Below, piece after piece: positions 1 through 7,957 of a stretch of DNA of 64,000 nucleotides; the first letter of the stretch is position 1, and every line of letters starts with the position of its first letter. Source of the DNA: JANNOG01 sp031398915 (GTDB taxonomy: Bacteria > Actinomycetota > Actinomycetes > Actinomycetales > JBBAYJ01). The stretch is taken from positions 1 to 64,000 of the forward strand of contig JANNOG010000076.1 of the NCBI GenBank assembly GCA_031398915.1, read 5' to 3'. Both the position numbers and the translations under genes were made by a program. The notes under the pieces were generated by a model, which worked only from the letters and a program-made list of their open reading frames with translations, had not been told where the DNA came from and did no database searches.

Positions 1-2
1 CG

Positions 3-953
3 CGTCCTGACCCCCTGATCGGTCCCTCGTACGCGGCCTCCTCGGCTGGCCTGTCGCCGCAAGCGGCCGCGGCCGAGTTGCCGGAGTCGGAGTACCGCCC
101 AGCCCCGGTGCGCGTCCTCGCCGCGGGTCTCGACCATCCCGAAGGTGTGTGCTGGGACCCGATCACCGCCCGCGTGATCGCCGGTGGTGAGCTCGGTCAG
201 CTCTATGCGATCGACCCCGAGGACGGCACGACGGTCGAGCTGAGCCGCACGACGGGGCAGATCCTGGGTGTCGCCGCCGACGGACGAGGTCGCATCGTGG
301 CGTGCGTCGCCGGCGAATCCGCGGTCCGGGTCTGGGACGGCGACCGGTGGACGACGGTGCTGCACATCGTCGGCGGCGAACCACTCCGCATGCCCAACTA
401 CGCCGTGTTCGCCCCTGACGCCACGCTGATCGTGTCGGCCTCGGGTGCGTGGCGGGCCGACGTCGGACGGATCGTCGCCCTGTACCCGGACGGGCGGACC
501 GCCACCGTCAGCACGCGCCTGCCCCGCTTCACCAACGGCCTCGCGGTGAGCCACGACGGTCTGTGGCTGTACGTGGCCGAGTCCGAGGCCGGGCGAATCT
601 CTCGTCTGGATCTGGCGTCGGCCCTCGCGGGCCAGGATCCCGCTGCCGAGCTGGTCGTCGAGCTGCCGGGAACCGTCCCGGACGGGATCGCCGTGGTGAG
701 CGATGGGTCGCTGATTCTCACGTGTTACCGCCCGGACCTGGTCTTTCACCTGCGCACCGACGGCACCCTCGCGACGATCGGCCACGATTGGCAGGGGACC
801 GCACTCGCCGGACCGACGAACGCCTGCTTCGCCGGTCGGAATCGGGATCTGCTGGTGGTGGCGAACCTCAACCGATGGCAGTTGAGTGCATTGGACACCG
901 AATTGCGCGGCGCGCCGCCGTATGCGCCGACCCGGTGGGCGGTCGACGGCTGA
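3..953 (+). CDS. SMP-30/gluconolactonase-like beta-propeller protein, 5' end probably outside window
   Basis: The reading frame is open to the left edge. The first usable in-window start is a TTG at 78 with no ribosome binding site, so the true start is probably upstream and the entry is treated as 5'-partial. The protein shows repeated propeller blades with the SMP-30 signatures LDHPEGVCWD, TNGLAVSHDG and PDGIAVVSDGSL, spread over about 290 residues. The family hydrolyses sugar lactones or related esters, using a metal held in the propeller centre. The substrate cannot be read from the sequence. A strictosidine-synthase-like protein is the main alternative. The stop lies inside a 12-bp tandem repeat. 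The next gene is convergent and ends 36 bp downstream. Confidence 0.75.
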   Translation, partial: RPDPLIGPSYAASSAGLSPQAAAAELPESEYRPAPVRVLAAGLDHPEGVCWDPITARVIAGGELGQLYAIDPEDGTTVELSRTTGQILGVAADGRGRIVACVAGESAVRVWDGDRWTTVLHIVGGEPLRMPNYAVFAPDATLIVSASGAWRADVGRIVALYPDGRTATVSTRLPRFTNGLAVSHDGLWLYVAESEAGRISRLDLASALAGQDPAAELVVELPGTVPDGIAVVSDGSLILTCYRPDLVFHLRTDGTLATIGHDWQGTALAGPTNACFAGRNRDLLVVANLNRWQLSALDTELRGAPPYAPTRWAVDG

Positions 954-985
954 CCCGACGACTGACCCGACGACTGACCCGACGA
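950..985. repeat. 12-bp tandem repeat, three copies, over a stop codon
   Basis: The unit CTGACCCGACGA occurs three times without mismatch, and the first copy contains the TGA stop of the SMP-30-like gene. Each copy carries a TGA in the same frame, so the array acts as stacked stop codons. It fills most of the gap between two convergent genes. Confidence 0.9.
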
Positions 986-989
986 CCCG

Positions 990-3152
990 TCAGTGGCGAT
1001 CGCCCGGGCGGACACCTGAGGGTTCGGGCAGGTCCCACACCGCCCGGTAGCCCTCGCTGAACGCGCTGTGGGTATACGCGAAAGCGCCCGAGTCACTGTT
1101 GGCGATGGCGATGTTCCGGAACGGCACGCGGCCTTTGACGTGCGGGTTCTCGGCGTCGGGACCGTAGGCCGTGGGGTCCCAGACCGACGTCAGCTCGTGC
1201 GCGTAACCGTAGTTCCACCGGTTGATCATGATCGAGGCGAGATCGCGGCCCGGGTCGAAGTCGCCACCCGAGGCGTTGACGGTCCGGTCCAACAGGTCGA
1301 TCAGGTCCGCTTCGAGGTCGGTGAACGAACGGCCCAGCAGGATCTCGCGGCCCCGCTCGTAGGCGGCCAACTGAGGCGTCGTGCCGGGATCCGACGGCAC
1401 CACGGTGAAGTTCAGCGCGGCCGGGCTGTCCGGGTCGTTCGGATTGGGCCCGTACGACGTCCCGAAACTGGCGCCGGCGGCCAATGACACGTTGTCCCAG
1501 AAGATCGAGTTTCCGCGTGGCGAGATACTGGAGATCTTGGCGTCGGCGAATGCCTGCCAATTGCGCAGAGCGGCCCTGCCATAGATCAGCGGGACTTTAC
1601 GAGCGTAGGTGAGGCCTTTGACCTGGCGCCTGGGGAGGCCCTCGACGATTTGGGCCGTCACCCGATTCCAGCAGGCCATGACCACATGCGAGGCCCGCAC
1701 CAGGTAGGCGGTCTGGCGACCGGATTCGCCACCCGTAGGGACGTACAACACGTCGGCCAGCCCGCCGCGCGAGCGGACCGCGGGGCGAACCTTGACCACC
1801 AGGCTGGACAGCCGCAGTCGAACCGGGTTGGCCGGGCAGTCCAACGCGCCGTAGTCCGCGACGGCATTGACGACGGTCTCGGTCGTGGGGCGAGCGCCCG
1901 CAATGTCAGGCACCGCACCGGGGATCAATCGGCTCAGCAACAAGCGCAACAACGACGCGTTTCCGTCAGGCCAGTAGGGGCTGTCACCGACGGTGGACCG
2001 CACCGCCATCTGCGGGGTGCGCCCGATGCCGGGAAATGACGCGTCGGTGGGATCACCGAGGTCGAGGCCCGCGAACCCCGGCTCACCCAGCAACCACATG
2101 TCCGCGGCCGACACCGCCTGGGCTCCGGCCCCCAGCAGGCTGTGCGACGACCGCTGGTATTGCAACAGCGCCTGGTCCGTCGCGCCGAAGTAATCCACGA
2201 GGTACTGCCGGTACGTCAACCGGGTCAGCTTGTCGATCTTCTGCTCGCGGGTCAGCGCGCCGTGAACCGCGCCGAGGACGTCCTCGGTTCCGGTCTGGAT
2301 GCGCACGATGGCCTCCACCGCGGCCGCGTCGTACGGGGTCCGAGCCAAGAAGGCTCGCCAACCGGCCTCGGTATCGGGCTCGGTCGCCGACACCCGATTC
2401 TGCACGACCCGGTCACTGCCGAATTCTTCACGGCCGAACAACAGGGTGTTGCGGAGCCCGAGGGACGAGGGGATCGAGCTGTTGACCGTCTCCGGAAAGT
2501 TGCTCGGGTCGACGCCCAGATAGTCCAGCAGGTCACGGGCAGGCTGGCCGTACGCGCCCGGTATGTCCAGCAATGGCCCGGCCGCCTGGCCCCATTGCCC
2601 CGGCGAGTCGATGTTGAAGGTGCCACCGTTGCGCAGGATACGGACGTCCGTTCCGTCACTACCCGAAACGTGGAATTCGTTACGGACGGCATGACCGCCG
2701 AAATCAGGAAGAGCCTCGAGAATGAGTATCCGCGAATCCTCACCGAAGCGGTCCTGATAGAACTTGGCGGCCGCCAACCCACTTGCTCCGCCACCGACGA
2801 TCACGCAGTCGTAGTGCTCGATCCGTGGCGAGATGCGCCCGACTCGTACCCCGCGACCGCCGCGAGCGCTGTGGACGTCGTTCGGGTTGGGCATCCCGTC
2901 GATCTTGAGAATCTGCCGGACGAACGAGTCGTCATGACCTTTGCCGCCCGTGACCCTCGGCGGGTAGTACCCCGCGGGAAGCACCGGCGGCCTGGAGGCG
3001 GACCGAATCGCAGCGGACTCCGCCATCGCGGCCTGGGCGCCGGTCATCGACGGCGCAGCCGCGGCAACGGCCAGCCCGGCGACGCCGATGGCGGCACCGT
3101 CCAGGAAGTCTCGCCGAGTGATCTCGTCCGGCGTGGGCAGGCCGCCGTCCAT
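990..3152 (-). CDS. Tat-exported FAD-dependent oxidoreductase, spermidine dehydrogenase (SpdH)-like
   Basis: The chosen ATG at 3152 follows a GAGGAG ribosome binding site and gives 720 residues. The N-terminus carries a twin-arginine motif (ITRRDFLDG, about residue 11) and a hydrophobic Ala-rich stretch, so export in folded form with bound flavin is expected. The Rossmann FAD motif VIVGGGASGLAAAKFYQDR lies near residue 118, followed by DFGGHAVRNEF. The order ITRRDFL, then YYPPRVTG, then the FAD motif, then FGGHA.RNEF matches the SpdH family as I know it from Pseudomonas. That family oxidises polyamines, but the substrate here is not proven and a general periplasmic amine or alcohol oxidase is possible. 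It is divergent from the mptB-like gene. Confidence 0.7.
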   Translation of the reverse strand: MDGGLPTPDEITRRDFLDGAAIGVAGLAVAAAAPSMTGAQAAMAESAAIRSASRPPVLPAGYYPPRVTGGKGHDDSFVRQILKIDGMPNPNDVHSARGGRGVRVGRISPRIEHYDCVIVGGGASGLAAAKFYQDRFGEDSRILILEALPDFGGHAVRNEFHVSGSDGTDVRILRNGGTFNIDSPGQWGQAAGPLLDIPGAYGQPARDLLDYLGVDPSNFPETVNSSIPSSLGLRNTLLFGREEFGSDRVVQNRVSATEPDTEAGWRAFLARTPYDAAAVEAIVRIQTGTEDVLGAVHGALTREQKIDKLTRLTYRQYLVDYFGATDQALLQYQRSSHSLLGAGAQAVSAADMWLLGEPGFAGLDLGDPTDASFPGIGRTPQMAVRSTVGDSPYWPDGNASLLRLLLSRLIPGAVPDIAGARPTTETVVNAVADYGALDCPANPVRLRLSSLVVKVRPAVRSRGGLADVLYVPTGGESGRQTAYLVRASHVVMACWNRVTAQIVEGLPRRQVKGLTYARKVPLIYGRAALRNWQAFADAKISSISPRGNSIFWDNVSLAAGASFGTSYGPNPNDPDSPAALNFTVVPSDPGTTPQLAAYERGREILLGRSFTDLEADLIDLLDRTVNASGGDFDPGRDLASIMINRWNYGYAHELTSVWDPTAYGPDAENPHVKGRVPFRNIAIANSDSGAFAYTHSAFSEGYRAVWDLPEPSGVRPGDRH

Positions 3153-3293
3153 GTGTGGGCTCCTCGTTGATCGTTGCCCCAACACTCGCGGGTTATCGCA
3201 TTCGCGGTCAAGCCTGACATGTCACCCAATCGTGACCGTCCGCGGCGATGTTCAGGAGGGGCGGAGCGTAAGAGCCGCTGCTAGGGTCCAAAT

Positions 3294-4817
3294 GTGCGCG
3301 GATCGAATCGTGACGCGCGCCTCGGAGAGGTCCGGATTCTCGGCCTCGCCGGATCGGTCGCCGTCAGCGTCGCCGCGGCCTCAACTGGCGCGCTTCCTCT
3401 GACTGACATACCCATATCCCTCTCACCCTTCAACCGACTGGGCAGCACCCCTCCGGGGATGCTCGTTCTCGCGTACCTGGGCCTGACTCTGATGGTGGGC
3501 GCGTGGCTGCGACTGGGTCACGTGTTGAGCCACCGGACCGTGTCGGTACGCGAGATGGCCATGACGCTGGTGTGGTGGTCTGCGCCGCTGTTGGCCGCGG
3601 CCCCGCTGTACAGCCGCGACGTCTACAGCTACCTGGCTCAAGGGGCGATGTTCGTCGAGGGGATCGATCCGTACCGCTTCGGCCCGGCCGCCCTCGGTGG
3701 TGAGCTCGCGTCGCAGGTGTCGCCGATCTGGCAGCACACCGCCGCCCCCTACGGCCCGACGTTCCTCCTGTTGGCCGGCGCGATCATGGCCGTGGTCGGA
3801 GAGCACGTCGTCCTCGGCATCCTGGGGATGCGCGTGCTGGCGATCTCGGCCATGGCGGTGTTCGTCTGGGCGGTCCCGATCATCGCCCGCCGCTGCGGGA
3901 TCGAGCCGGGTCGGGCGTTGTGGCTGGGCGTGCTGAACCCGCTGGTGATCGTCCACGTGGTCTCGGGGGCGCACAACGACGCCCTGATGGTCGCCCTCAT
4001 GCTGATCGCCGTCGTCCTGCTGCTGCGTCGTCGCCCGCTTCTCGCTGCGGTCGTGGTGGGCCTTGCCACGCTGGTCAAAGCGCCCGCGATCCTGGCGCTC
4101 GCGTTCATCGTCGCGGCGGTGTGGGGGCCCCGGGCACTCCAGGCACGACCCTTGATGATCCTCGTCGCCAAGGTCGGTGCTGCCGGGCTGGGCACGATGG
4201 TGGTACTGACGTTGGTGACCCGGACCGGGTTCGGGTGGGTGACGGCGATGGGCAACACCGCCGAGGTACGCAACGGCCTGTCCATCAGCACCGACCTCGG
4301 CATCGTCATCGACGTCCTGCTCCGCCTGCTGGGTCTGAACCAACCGGTCGACGTGGTGGGCGTGATGCGCATCGTCGGGTTGATGGCCGCCGCCGCCGTC
4401 ACGGCGTACCTGCTGCTGCGCCACCGCGACCGCCCGCTGCTCGGATTGGCGATCAGCCTGACGGCCGTCGTCGTCCTCGGCCCGGTGGTCAACCCGTGGT
4501 ACTTGCTCTGGGGTCTGGTGCTACTCGGCGCCACCACGGCTCACCGCCAAATCGTCCGGCTCGCGACGGTGGTCAGCGTGTTCTTGGTGTTCTACCCGAT
4601 GCCCAGTGGTGGGGCGCCCACCGCCGAGTTCGCCGTCGGGATGCTGGGCATCGCTGCCGGCGTCTTGTTCCTGTGGGGCTATCCCGGATCGACCGACTCA
4701 GGACAGCAGAGCGACCCAGTTGTCAGCGAACTGGATGGCGATCAGCGCGATCACGATCACGAACCACAGGACGACCGGGACTACGTGGACGCTCGCCAGG
4801 GTGCGAACCACGCTTGA
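3294..4817 (+). CDS. mptB: Polyprenol-phosphomannose-dependent alpha-1,6-mannosyltransferase, MptB-like
   Basis: This is a polytopic GT-C-fold membrane enzyme of 507 residues with about a dozen hydrophobic segments. The family signature LYSRDVYSYLAQG lies at residues 105-117 and contains the Arg-Asp pair expected near the lipid-sugar binding site. It is followed by DPYRFGP and IWQHTAAPYGPTFL, which match MptB. In mycobacteria and corynebacteria MptA/MptB build the alpha-1,6-mannan core of lipomannan from polyprenyl-phosphate mannose on the outer face of the membrane. The GTG start at 3294 follows an AGGG. The last 39 residues are hydrophilic and are encoded antisense to the VKOR gene, so this tail looks like read-through rather than part of the fold. 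The MptA paralogue cannot be excluded. Confidence 0.75.
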   Translation: MRGSNRDARLGEVRILGLAGSVAVSVAAASTGALPLTDIPISLSPFNRLGSTPPGMLVLAYLGLTLMVGAWLRLGHVLSHRTVSVREMAMTLVWWSAPLLAAAPLYSRDVYSYLAQGAMFVEGIDPYRFGPAALGGELASQVSPIWQHTAAPYGPTFLLLAGAIMAVVGEHVVLGILGMRVLAISAMAVFVWAVPIIARRCGIEPGRALWLGVLNPLVIVHVVSGAHNDALMVALMLIAVVLLLRRRPLLAAVVVGLATLVKAPAILALAFIVAAVWGPRALQARPLMILVAKVGAAGLGTMVVLTLVTRTGFGWVTAMGNTAEVRNGLSISTDLGIVIDVLLRLLGLNQPVDVVGVMRIVGLMAAAAVTAYLLLRHRDRPLLGLAISLTAVVVLGPVVNPWYLLWGLVLLGATTAHRQIVRLATVVSVFLVFYPMPSGGAPTAEFAVGMLGIAAGVLFLWGYPGSTDSGQQSDPVVSELDGDQRDHDHEPQDDRDYVDARQGANHA

Positions 4818-5417
4818 CCGAGCGACCGATGCGCCGAATACGCCTGTGGTGAGGTTGCGGATCGTCACGTACCAGAACATCGGGATCGTGACACTCCAGA
4901 CCACCATGCAATAGGGGCACAGCACGCCGATCGAGTACACGCTCTGACTGATCAGCCAGTGAACGAAGCCCACGCCGAAGGCCAGCCCGATGTTCAGGCC
5001 CACCCACACCGCTCGTGGCGCCCGCCCACCCAGCAGCAGCAACATGCCCAGCGTCAAGGCGACACTGAATCCGACCACTCCGAACAGGGTGTTCGAGAAG
5101 CCGAAGATGCTCGCCTGCGCGGATGTCGCGACCACACCACAGTCGACGACCGGGTTGATCGAGCACGTCGCCACGTAGTCCGGGTCTTCGAGCAGCTTGG
5201 TCCGCTCGATGTTGAGGTCCAGGGCCGAGAACAGCCCGAATGCCCCACCAGCGGTCAGCAGCCACGGCACCACACGCGAAAACGGCTCGCGACGAGGGGC
5301 GTCGTCCATGTCGAAAGCATCCGCGTCGGACCCGTCCGCGTCGGACAGGTCCACGTCAGACGCATCGGTCGCGGGCGTCGCAGGAACGTCATCGGACAAC
5401 TCGTAGATCGTGGTCAT
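4698..5417 (-). CDS. Vitamin K epoxide reductase (VKOR) family membrane protein
   Basis: The ATG at 5417 lies behind a GGAGGG and gives 239 residues. An Asp-rich cytoplasmic N-terminus (residues 18-39) is followed by about five hydrophobic segments. The redox pairs are visible: loop cysteines C85 and C93 and the active-site CPYC at 167-170. In actinobacteria VKOR replaces DsbB and re-oxidises a DsbA-like thiol oxidase using menaquinone, supporting disulfide formation in exported proteins. No dsbA-like gene is adjacent. The 3' end overlaps the convergent mptB-like gene by 120 bp, and the overlap encodes the last transmembrane segment of this protein. Confidence 0.9.
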   Translation of the reverse strand: MTTIYELSDDVPATPATDASDVDLSDADGSDADAFDMDDAPRREPFSRVVPWLLTAGGAFGLFSALDLNIERTKLLEDPDYVATCSINPVVDCGVVATSAQASIFGFSNTLFGVVGFSVALTLGMLLLLGGRAPRAVWVGLNIGLAFGVGFVHWLISQSVYSIGVLCPYCMVVWSVTIPMFWYVTIRNLTTGVFGASVARSSVVRTLASVHVVPVVLWFVIVIALIAIQFADNWVALLS

Positions 5418-5478
5418 GGTGGTCCCTCCGGTCCTGGCCTGGTATTGGTCAGGGTAGGGCCATGTCCTGGTAGTGCGG

Positions 5479-6153
5479 TCAGCGACCGCCCGGTCGGTAG
5501 TCCTCCACCGATGTCCACTCTGCAGCGGAAGCATGTCGGGCCTCGGCCATGGCAACCAATTGGTGGGCGATCGCGTCGGGATCGAAGTCCGTGCCGGCCG
5601 CGATCGTGCCGCGAACCATCAGCATGGCGACGTGGACCCCGGCCGGGCCCAGTTCGGTGGCGACGGCCTGGACCACGGCTCGCTGCGCCGCCTTCTGGAC
5701 GCCGAGGGTCAGGGCGGCGGAAACCGGCCGGTCCGCCGCTCCCCCACCGGTCACGACAACGGCCCCGCCGCGCAGCCGCAGAGCCGGCAGAGCTGCCCGG
5801 ATCGCCGTGACCAGGCTGCCCGCCGCAGCCGCGACATCCGTCACGAGGTCGTCGGCGGACGTGTCCGTCACGCCGCCGGCACGCCAGACACTGATGTTGT
5901 GATGCAGTACGTCGAGCCCTCCGAGGTCGTCGATCAACGCATCCAGTGCTCGGGTCAACAGGGCCGGGTCCGCGGCGTCGACCGCCTGCCCGTATGCAGT
6001 CACGCCCGCGTCCTGCAGTTCCTTGACCGCTGACGTCACCCGGTCGGCGGAGCGCGCCACGATACCAACGGCGTACCCGGCCCGGCCGAACGCCCGGGCG
6101 GACGCCATCCCCAATCCGGGCCCGGCGCCGACGACGACTGCGGTGGTCACCAT
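5479..6153 (-). CDS. Atypical short-chain dehydrogenase/reductase-fold protein
   Basis: This 224-residue protein has a Rossmann N-terminus with the nucleotide-binding glycines GAGPGLG at residues 9-15 and a HHNIS segment where classical SDRs have NNAG. The expected YxxxK active site is altered: the aligned stretch is TLGVQK, with Leu in place of the catalytic Tyr while Lys is kept. It may be a non-catalytic or divergent-substrate member. Just upstream on this strand is the conserved gltD gene, 41 bp away, so the two could be cotranscribed. The substrate is unknown. Confidence 0.7.
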   Translation of the reverse strand: MVTTAVVVGAGPGLGMASARAFGRAGYAVGIVARSADRVTSAVKELQDAGVTAYGQAVDAADPALLTRALDALIDDLGGLDVLHHNISVWRAGGVTDTSADDLVTDVAAAAGSLVTAIRAALPALRLRGGAVVVTGGGAADRPVSAALTLGVQKAAQRAVVQAVATELGPAGVHVAMLMVRGTIAAGTDFDPDAIAHQLVAMAEARHASAAEWTSVEDYRPGGR

Positions 6154-6194
6154 GGCGGTGTTCTATCAGAGGTGACGTCGGGACGACATCGAGG

Positions 6195-7673
6195 TCACAA
6201 GCTGCGGTCGTGGGGTCCGACCGGTGCCGGTAGCCGGGTACTGCCCTGGAGGGCGCGATCGACCGCTGCGGCGCATGCCCGACCCTCGGCGATCGCCCAC
6301 ACCACCAGGCTGGCCCCCCGGGTGGCGTCACCGCACGAGAACACCTGCGAGGTCGACGTCGCCCAGCCCTCGTCGACCCGCACCGTCCCGCGATCACCAG
6401 CGACCTCTACGGCCAACCCACTGAGCAGCTCGTCCGCGCCGGTGCCGACGAATCCCACCGCGAGCAGGACCAGATCGGCCGGAATCTCGCGATCGGACCC
6501 CTCGACCGGGTGGAAGACCCGGCGGCCGGTGTCGTCGAAGGCCCTCACGACCTCACGGACCCGGACCGCTGCGACCGCCTCACCGGTGCCGTCCGCGACG
6601 AACCCCAGAGTCTGGGTGGCCCACGACTCGGTCACGCCCTCCTCGTGGGCCGGCGACTTCTTGTGCGTCCGCGCCCACTGCGGCCACGGGTTGTCGGCAC
6701 TGTCACGCGTGCTGGGTGGCACCGGGTTGTGATCGAGCACGGTGACGCTGGCGGCACCCTGCCGGTTGGCCGTACCCAGGCAGTCCGCCGCGGTGTCACC
6801 TCCGCCGAGGATCACGACGTGCTTACCTGCGGCACTCACCGGCACGGTGGGGTTGAGGCCCGCGACATGGCGGTTTGCCTCGGGGAGGTAGTCCATGGCC
6901 TGGACCACCCCGGCCAGTTCCCGTCCGGAGAGTTCGACGTCTCGCGGGGCGAGCGATCCGACGCACAGCACCACCGCGTCGAACTGTTGGCGCAACCGGT
7001 CGATGGGCAGATGAGCCGACCCCACCTCGACCCCGGTCACGAAGCGGGTGCCCTCGGCCTCCATCTGGGCAACCCGGCGATCGATCGCGGTCTTGGGCAT
7101 CTTGAAATCGGGAATGCCGTACCGCAGCAGGCCACCGATGGCGTCGGACTTCTCGTAGACGACGACCGTGTGACCGGCCCGGGTCAACTGTTGGGCGACG
7201 GCCAGCCCCGCGGGGCCGGAGCCGACCACCGCGACGGTGCACATGGTGAGGCGATCGGGCGGCTGGGCGACCACACGGCCGTCGTCGTAGGCCCGCTCGA
7301 TGATCGACAGCTCGATCTGCTTGATGGCGACCGGCGCGTCGTTGATCGCCAGGACACACGCCGGTTCGCACGGCGCCGGGCACAACCAGCCGGTGAACTC
7401 CGGGAAGTTGTTCGTCGCGTGCAATCGGTCGACCGCTCGTGCCCAGTCGCCGTCCAGGACCAGTTCGTTCCACTCGGGGATGAGGTTGCCCAACGGGCAG
7501 CCGTGATGGCAGAACGGCACACCACACGACATGCATCGCCGGGCCTGCTGTTGCACGTCCGTGGGGTCCGGTCGGGCGTACACCGGGTCCCAGTCCTGCA
7601 GCCGCAGCGGCACCGGGCGCTTGGGCGTGTCCACCCGGGACACCTTGGTGAATCCCCACGGATCGGTCGGCAT
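6195..7673 (-). CDS. gltD: Glutamate synthase small subunit (GltD)-like NADPH oxidoreductase
   Basis: The ATG at 7673 gives 492 residues starting MPTDPWGFTK. The N-terminal iron-sulfur region has cysteines at 47, 50, 55 and 59 (CMSCGVPFCHHGCP) and a second set in CPAPCEPAC. It is followed by an FAD site (VVGSGPAGLAVAQQL) and an NAD(P)H site (VILGGGDTAADCLG). GltD passes electrons from NADPH to the large subunit GltB for glutamate synthesis. No gltB lies next to it. The position where gltB usually sits is occupied by a decayed TipA-type regulator. It may pair with a distant gltB or serve another partner, as other GltD-like proteins do. Confidence 0.9.
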   Translation of the reverse strand: MPTDPWGFTKVSRVDTPKRPVPLRLQDWDPVYARPDPTDVQQQARRCMSCGVPFCHHGCPLGNLIPEWNELVLDGDWARAVDRLHATNNFPEFTGWLCPAPCEPACVLAINDAPVAIKQIELSIIERAYDDGRVVAQPPDRLTMCTVAVVGSGPAGLAVAQQLTRAGHTVVVYEKSDAIGGLLRYGIPDFKMPKTAIDRRVAQMEAEGTRFVTGVEVGSAHLPIDRLRQQFDAVVLCVGSLAPRDVELSGRELAGVVQAMDYLPEANRHVAGLNPTVPVSAAGKHVVILGGGDTAADCLGTANRQGAASVTVLDHNPVPPSTRDSADNPWPQWARTHKKSPAHEEGVTESWATQTLGFVADGTGEAVAAVRVREVVRAFDDTGRRVFHPVEGSDREIPADLVLLAVGFVGTGADELLSGLAVEVAGDRGTVRVDEGWATSTSQVFSCGDATRGASLVVWAIAEGRACAAAVDRALQGSTRLPAPVGPHDRSL

Positions 7674-7678
7674 GAGCG

Positions 7679-7923
7679 TCAGGGTACGTGGACCCTCGCG
7701 CTGGCTTGGATGGCGTTGGCGTGGATGGCCTCGGCGAGGTACCCGGCCAGCCCCTGCTCGATGCCGGCCATCTCTGCCATGATGCGCGCCCAGTCGGCGG
7801 CGGTGTACTGCGACGGGCGTTGCCGGGACTCGGCATGTGGTCGTAATGACGGAGGGTCCGCCCGCTTGCCCCGAGCACGCCGGCGGCCTCACCTCCGGAG
7901 TACATCCGCGCCTCGATGGTCAC
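7679..7923 (-). pseudogene. Relic of a TipA-type MerR family regulator with internal deletions
   Basis: From a GTG at 7923 the first frame reads the start of a MerR helix-turn-helix (MYSGGEAAGVLGASGRTLRH). The reading then shifts frame. The second frame reads ESRQRPSQYTAADWARI, which matches the opening of the TipAS ligand domain. It then jumps to QGLAGYLAEAIHANAIQ, which resembles the extreme C-terminus of TipA, and ends at TGA 7679-7681. Only about 80 of the usual 250 or so codons remain, in the right order, so I read this as a full gene that lost two internal blocks and its frame. It lies 5 bp upstream of the gltD start. Confidence 0.7.
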
Positions 7924-7957
7924 GTCGGACGGCGTGCAGCCTGACGTTGCGGCAGGG

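Noticed and set aside
2142..3170. 342-codon plus-strand frame inside the SpdH-like gene
   Set aside because: The minus-strand flavoprotein has clear Tat and FAD motifs. The plus frame is a shadow.
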